Of a DNA stretch of 64,000 nucleotides, positions 62,709 through 64,000 are shown piece after piece. The stretch lies in the NCBI RefSeq assembly GCF_003952025.1, contig NZ_QXGI01000009.1, positions 1-64,000 of the forward strand, written 5' to 3'. The notes under the pieces were generated by a model. That model saw only the letters and a list, made by a program, of their open reading frames with translations, was not told the origin of the DNA and did not search any database. The translations under genes and the position numbers were made by a program. This DNA is from Bifidobacterium castoris (lineage in GTDB: Bacteria > Actinomycetota > Actinomycetes > Actinomycetales > Bifidobacteriaceae). Positions within the stretch are counted from its first letter, which is position 1. Each line of letters starts with the position of its first letter.

Positions 62709-64000
62709 TCACTTGGATTCGTGATAGGACTTGTCGGTGTTGACCGACCAGATGTTCTCCTTCGTCGGCTTGCCGGACCTGATGTTGCCGACGGCCTCGA
62801 TCGCTGTCGCCATCGAATGGTCCATGTTGTTGTAGCGGTGCTGGCCGTTGCGGCCGACGCAGTACAGGTTGCCGAAGGAGTCGAGGTAGTCGACGACGTC
62901 CGGCATCTCGTCATAGGTGTCGAAGTACGCCGGATATGCCTTCTTGACGCGTTCGCGATGGGCGTCGAGCACCTCGTGGGAGCCGTTGATGACGCCCATG
63001 CGCGTCAGCTCGCTGATCGCGAAGCGCGTCGCCTCCTCGTCGCTCATGTTCCAGAAGTCGTCGCCCTCCTCGCAGAAGTACTCGAGGCCGATCCAGACGG
63101 TGTCGTCGACGTCCTTGACGAGGTAGGGGCTCCAGTTGTTGAAGATCTGTAGACGGCCGACCTTGTAGCCAGGGTCCTGCACGTAGATCCAGCAGTCCGG
63201 CACGATCGGCGGGTTGCCGAGCGTCGGGATGTCGGTCGTGTTCCTGAGCTTGAGATGCTTGACGAGCAGTCCGACGGTGACGAAGTCACGGTACGGCAGG
63301 CCGTCGGCGATGCGCACGATGTCCTTAGGCGCATGTTCGCCGCCGTCGTCGATCGCGTCGACGAGGTCCTTGATCGGCATCGACGAGATGAACTCGTCGG
63401 CCGTCAGCGTCGTGCGCACGCCGTGTTCGTCCTCGTAGACGAGCGACGCGATCCTGCCGTCATGCTGGTCGAGTTCGACGACCTTCGCGCCCTTGACGAT
63501 CGTGACGCCGGCGTCCTCGGCGTTCTGCGCGACGGTCTCCCACAGCTGGCCCGGACCGAGCTTGGGGTACCAGAATTCCTCGATGAGCGAAGTCTCGACC
63601 TCTTCGGAGCCGCGCTTCTTCGGCAGCAGCTTGCGGAACGCGTTCTTGAGCACGCCCATGATGCTCAGGCCCTTGACGCGCTGCGAGCCCCAATCGGCCG
63701 AGATGACCGACGGATGACGCCCCCAGAGCTTCTCGGTGTAGCCTTCGAAGAACATCGAGTACAGCTTGCGGCCGAATCGGTTGATGTAGAAGTTCTCGAG
63801 ATTGTCCTCGGGCAGCTTGTGGAACACCGACTTGAGGTACGAGCAGCCGGCCACGACGGTGAGCTTCGGCCCCATCGCCTTCAACGTGTTCATCGACAGC
63901 GAAATCGGGTAGTCGAAGAAATGCTTATTCCAGAAGATGCGCGAGACGCGGTGGCGCTTGAGCATGACCTTGTCGGTCTTCTCCGGATCGGGGCCGCCCG
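62709..64000 (-). CDS. FAD-dependent oxidoreductase (UDP-galactopyranose mutase/amine oxidase fold), N-terminus beyond window
   Basis: 430 codons are visible; the frame is open to base 64000 and the FAD-binding Rossmann start lies outside. The visible part matches NAD(P)/FAD-dependent oxidoreductases related to UDP-galactopyranose mutase and protoporphyrinogen oxidase: EGYTEKLWGRHPSVISADWG, a mid segment FISSMPIKDLVDAI and the C-terminal FAD-contact region LYCVGRNGQHRYNNMDHSMA. Proteins of this group often sit with cell-wall or exopolysaccharide genes and may make a furanose sugar nucleotide; the precise substrate is not readable. An in-frame ATG at 63965 is internal, because GGPDPEKTDKV precedes it in frame. 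Confidence 0.83.
   Translation of the reverse strand, partial: GGPDPEKTDKVMLKRHRVSRIFWNKHFFDYPISLSMNTLKAMGPKLTVVAGCSYLKSVFHKLPEDNLENFYINRFGRKLYSMFFEGYTEKLWGRHPSVISADWGSQRVKGLSIMGVLKNAFRKLLPKKRGSEEVETSLIEEFWYPKLGPGQLWETVAQNAEDAGVTIVKGAKVVELDQHDGRIASLVYEDEHGVRTTLTADEFISSMPIKDLVDAIDDGGEHAPKDIVRIADGLPYRDFVTVGLLVKHLKLRNTTDIPTLGNPPIVPDCWIYVQDPGYKVGRLQIFNNWSPYLVKDVDDTVWIGLEYFCEEGDDFWNMSDEEATRFAISELTRMGVINGSHEVLDAHRERVKKAYPAYFDTYDEMPDVVDYLDSFGNLYCVGRNGQHRYNNMDHSMATAIEAVGNIRSGKPTKENIWSVNTDKSYHESK

Overview
The window looks like a chromosome segment of a high-GC actinobacterium, almost certainly a Bifidobacterium. The reasons are the gene order argS-lysA-hom-thrB, an atpBEFHAGDC operon with a short epsilon subunit, ABC sugar importers without their own ATPase, LacI-controlled glycosidase loci, NucS mismatch repair, and a large surface-bound starch hydrolase. 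An oxalate pathway (frc, oxc) together with a resistant-starch-type amylase points towards the B. animalis / B. pseudolongum / B. choerinum group. The species placement is inference; no search was run.

Left part (1-16 kb): a modular GH13 alpha-amylase cut by the left edge, with its promoter and operators; two envelope/exopolysaccharide proteins (DUF4012 and a Wzz/BY-kinase); the aspartate-family block argS-lysA-hom-thrB; a GH30 glycosidase behind an inverted-repeat start; RidA. Then come a five-unit array of degenerate 53-bp repeats and a tRNA-Arg(CCG).

Middle (16-31 kb): a CYTH protein, a thioredoxin-fold/TPR protein, a lipoprotein plus two-pass membrane protein pair, an FKBP lipoprotein, nucS, the complete F-type ATP synthase operon, metA (predicted acetyl-CoA type) and an initiator tRNA with a clear promoter.

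Accessory part (31-50 kb): frc; a LacI-ABC-GH31 alpha-glycoside locus lying between frc and the rest of the oxalate module (AEC permease, oxc, and possibly a ClC channel); an LAxTG-anchored surface protein; an intergenic cluster of six DnaA-box-like sites; a GlgE-like protein that has lost the catalytic nucleophile.

Right part (50-64 kb): ppa, a membrane protein, a GlnR-like regulator, nth, a membrane-anchored oligopeptide-binding-type protein, valS, a second array of the same 53-bp repeat, a large secreted protein of unknown function, a chorismate mutase, rho, and an FAD-dependent oxidoreductase cut by the right edge.

Three things recur across the window. The 53-bp repeat occurs at two loci about 42 kb apart in the same register. 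At least nine genes have a -10-like box 6-8 bases before the start codon and no Shine-Dalgarno, which suggests leaderless transcription. Many genes end in long, near-perfect hairpins, one with a 28-bp and one with a 24-bp perfect stem.
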